NCBI GenBank assembly: GCA_947505565.1
Contig: CANNLB010000271.1
Span: 1 to 5,282, forward strand
Origin: Acidobacteriota bacterium
GTDB taxonomy: Bacteria > Acidobacteriota > Terriglobia > Bryobacterales > Bryobacteraceae
Direction: 5' to 3'
DNA length: 5,282 nucleotides
Shown here: positions 3,721 through 5,282 of the stretch, piece after piece
How positions within the stretch are numbered: position 1 is the stretch's first letter
Layout of the letters: every line of letters starts with the position of its first letter
Notes under the pieces: model-generated
Told to the model about the DNA's origin: nothing
Seen by the model: the letters and a program-made list of their open reading frames with translations, nothing else
Databases searched by the model: none
Made by a program: the position numbers and the translations under genes

Positions 3721-5282
3721 TTGCGAACCAAGTACGTCGCACTTTTGTGCCTATTCTTTTGTCTCAGCCTAGGCCTCTTCGGCCAGACTTTCGGCGACCT
3801 CTCCGGCGAAATTCGTGACTCCTCTGGCGCTGCCGTCGCCGGAGCAAAGCTCACGCTTACCAATTCGTCCACCGGTGCCAACCGCGACACCATGACCAGC
3901 GATTCTGGCACCTACGCTTTCCCCTCGCTCCAGCCCGGAACCTACACTATGAAGGTGGAAAAGCCCGGCTTCAAAACCTCTACCCGCACCGCACTCGAAA
4001 TCCAAGTGCAGCAGAGCCGACGCGAAGACATCGACCTCCAAGTCGGAAACGTCACCGAAACGATCGACGTCGTCGCCTCCGCCATCTCGCTTGCTACAGA
4101 GAACGCTACCCTCGGTACCGTCATCGGCAACAAACAGATCGTTGAAATGCCGCTGAATGGCCGTAACTATCTGCAACTCGTTTCCCTCGCGCCGAACGTA
4201 AGCTACGGCTTCCCCTCCGCCGGCCAAGCGGGTGCCCGCCAGGGCGGAGTCCGCGCCGACCAGAGCATCTCGATCGGTGGCCAACGCGCCCAGTTCAATC
4301 GCTTCACCCTCGACGGAATTGAAAACACCGATCCGAACTTCAACACCTACATCGCCCAGCCGTCCATCGACGCCATCCAGGAGTTTAAAGTGCAGAGCGG
4401 CGTCTACCCGGCCGAATTCGGGCGCTCCGCCTCCCAGATCAACGTCTTGACCAAAGGCGGTGGCAATGACTACCACGCCACCCTCTTCGAGTTCCTCCGC
4501 AACGAGAAGCTCGACGCCAAGAACTATGCCTTCACGACGAATCGCCCCCCGAAAGACCCCTTCAAGTGGAACCAGTTCGGCTTCACGCTCGCCGGACCGG
4601 TCGTCATCCCGAAAGTGTTCAACGGCAAGAATCGGCTGTTTTTCATGACCAACTACGAGTGGTTCCGCCAGCGTCGCGGCCAGCAGGCTGTCTACAACCT
4701 GCCGAGCGATGCCATGCGGACCGGAAACTTCGGCGGCGTCGCCCAAGTCTTCGACCCCCTCACCCGCGCCCCCGGTGCCAACGGCGTCGTCGCCGCCACG
4801 CCCTTCCCCAACAACGTCATCCCCACCAACCGGATTCATCCGACCTCGGTCAAATTGCTCGAGTTCTATCCCACCGCCAACGTCGCCGGTGCCGGACTCC
4901 GTAACAACCGTTCGCAAGCGCTCGGCCGCCCCATCGATCGGGACCAGTTTACGGTCCGAGGCGACTTCAACGAGTCATCCAAATCGACCTGGTTTGGCCG
5001 CTACAGCTGGGGCGATGAAAATCAACTCACTGAATCCCTCAAGCTCAACGGCGACAAAATCATCACTACTTTTGACCAGTACATGGCGTCCAACACCCGC
5101 GTGCTCTCGCCCACCATGGTCAACGAAGCCCGATTCGGCTTCAGCCGCTTTTACAACACCACCGGCCCCGAATTGGCCTTCGGTCGAAACGTAGTTGGCG
5201 AACTCGCGATCCCCGGCCTCAACGCCGGCACGGGCGTGCAGTGGGGCATCCCCGCTATCGGCTTCGGCGGCGTCTATTCCGG
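3721..5282 (+). CDS. TonB-dependent receptor with carboxypeptidase-regulatory-like domain (N-terminal part, partial)
   Basis: The frame is open for 520 codons from a TTG and leaves the right edge. Residues 1-22 form a signal peptide (basic RTK, then a hydrophobic core, ending near 'LFGQ'). Residues 25-108 are a CarboxypepD_reg-like beta-sandwich: 'GDLSGEIRDSSGAAVAGAKL' (25-44), 'SDSGTYAFPSLQPGTYTMKV' (60-79), 'EKPGF' (80-84). The plug domain follows at about 125-245, with 'EMPLNGRNYLQLVSLAPN' (142-159) and 'FTLDGIENTD' (195-204), then the start of the outer-membrane beta-barrel ('QFGFTLAGPVVIPKVFNGKN', 285-304). Such Oar-like receptors are usually 1,000-1,200 residues, so just under half is present. 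They import large substrates such as oligosaccharides or siderophores using TonB/ExbBD energy, or act in surface functions. The substrate here is unknown. A TonB box is not evident; in this class the N-terminal extension can take a signalling or structural role. No SusD-like partner lies upstream. Confidence 0.93.
   Translation, partial: MRTKYVALLCLFFCLSLGLFGQTFGDLSGEIRDSSGAAVAGAKLTLTNSSTGANRDTMTSDSGTYAFPSLQPGTYTMKVEKPGFKTSTRTALEIQVQQSRREDIDLQVGNVTETIDVVASAISLATENATLGTVIGNKQIVEMPLNGRNYLQLVSLAPNVSYGFPSAGQAGARQGGVRADQSISIGGQRAQFNRFTLDGIENTDPNFNTYIAQPSIDAIQEFKVQSGVYPAEFGRSASQINVLTKGGGNDYHATLFEFLRNEKLDAKNYAFTTNRPPKDPFKWNQFGFTLAGPVVIPKVFNGKNRLFFMTNYEWFRQRRGQQAVYNLPSDAMRTGNFGGVAQVFDPLTRAPGANGVVAATPFPNNVIPTNRIHPTSVKLLEFYPTANVAGAGLRNNRSQALGRPIDRDQFTVRGDFNESSKSTWFGRYSWGDENQLTESLKLNGDKIITTFDQYMASNTRVLSPTMVNEARFGFSRFYNTTGPELAFGRNVVGELAIPGLNAGTGVQWGIPAIGFGGVYS

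Noticed and set aside
3769..4917. 382-codon open frame on the minus strand
   Set aside because: It is antisense to the receptor, which has clear domains, a signal peptide and a Shine-Dalgarno site. The antisense product is a low-complexity Gly/Val/Glu/Asp-rich sequence, the usual shadow of a GC-rich gene.
4709..5194. 161-codon plus-strand frame in the receptor region
   Set aside because: It is a Ser/Pro/Thr-rich out-of-frame shadow; the receptor reading frame is continuous through this stretch with typical barrel sequence.
1..5282. A hidden defence system, mobile element or CRISPR array
   Set aside because: No direct-repeat arrays, transposase or integrase motifs, tRNA-like sequence or nuclease/toxin motifs were found. 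All seven genes belong to ordinary families except the small secreted protein.

Overview
The window is a gene-dense piece of a GC-rich bacterial chromosome with seven protein-coding genes and no RNA genes, CRISPR array or insertion sequence. The best clue to the host is the gene at the right edge. It encodes a very large TonB-dependent receptor with an N-terminal carboxypeptidase-regulatory-like (CarboxypepD_reg) domain and the plug motif 'MPLNGRNYLQLVSLAPN', a type greatly expanded in Acidobacteriota. Together with the YdeI-like protein, a short secreted Pro-rich protein and the codon use, this suggests an acidobacterium, perhaps of the Solibacter/Bryobacter group. That placement is inference from family knowledge, not a database match.

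Layout, left to right: (1) the first 50 codons of a PfkB-family sugar kinase (1-phosphofructokinase type) on the minus strand, leaving the window at the left edge; (2) a divergent EamA/DMT-family membrane transporter on plus; (3) a zinc-ribbon membrane protein on minus, whose 3' end overlaps the transporter gene by 65 bp; (4) a D-2-hydroxyacid dehydrogenase on plus; (5) a YdeI/OmpD-associated-family protein on minus, whose stop codon overlaps the dehydrogenase stop in a shared CTAG; (6) a 97-residue putative secreted protein on plus; (7) the N-terminal 520 residues of the TonB-dependent receptor on plus, running off the right edge. The first six genes alternate in strand, so most are probably single transcription units. 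Only genes 6 and 7 run in the same direction, 115 bp apart. No shared pathway is visible; the region reads as ordinary chromosomal housekeeping and accessory content.

The most interesting signals are at the gene starts. Divergent gaps are very small (46, 23 and 17 bp). Several starts have a -10-like hexamer 5-6 nt upstream and no usable Shine-Dalgarno site, the geometry of leaderless transcripts. The clearest case is a near-consensus promoter (TTGACA, 16 bp, TAGAAT at 3278-3305) whose predicted transcription start falls on the ATG of the small secreted protein. The receptor gene is the opposite: a good Shine-Dalgarno site and a TTG start. A 9-of-10 inverted repeat covers the kinase start codon and could be an operator for the left divergent pair. 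Plus-strand genes favour C at third codon positions and minus-strand genes favour G, which points to replication-strand skew.
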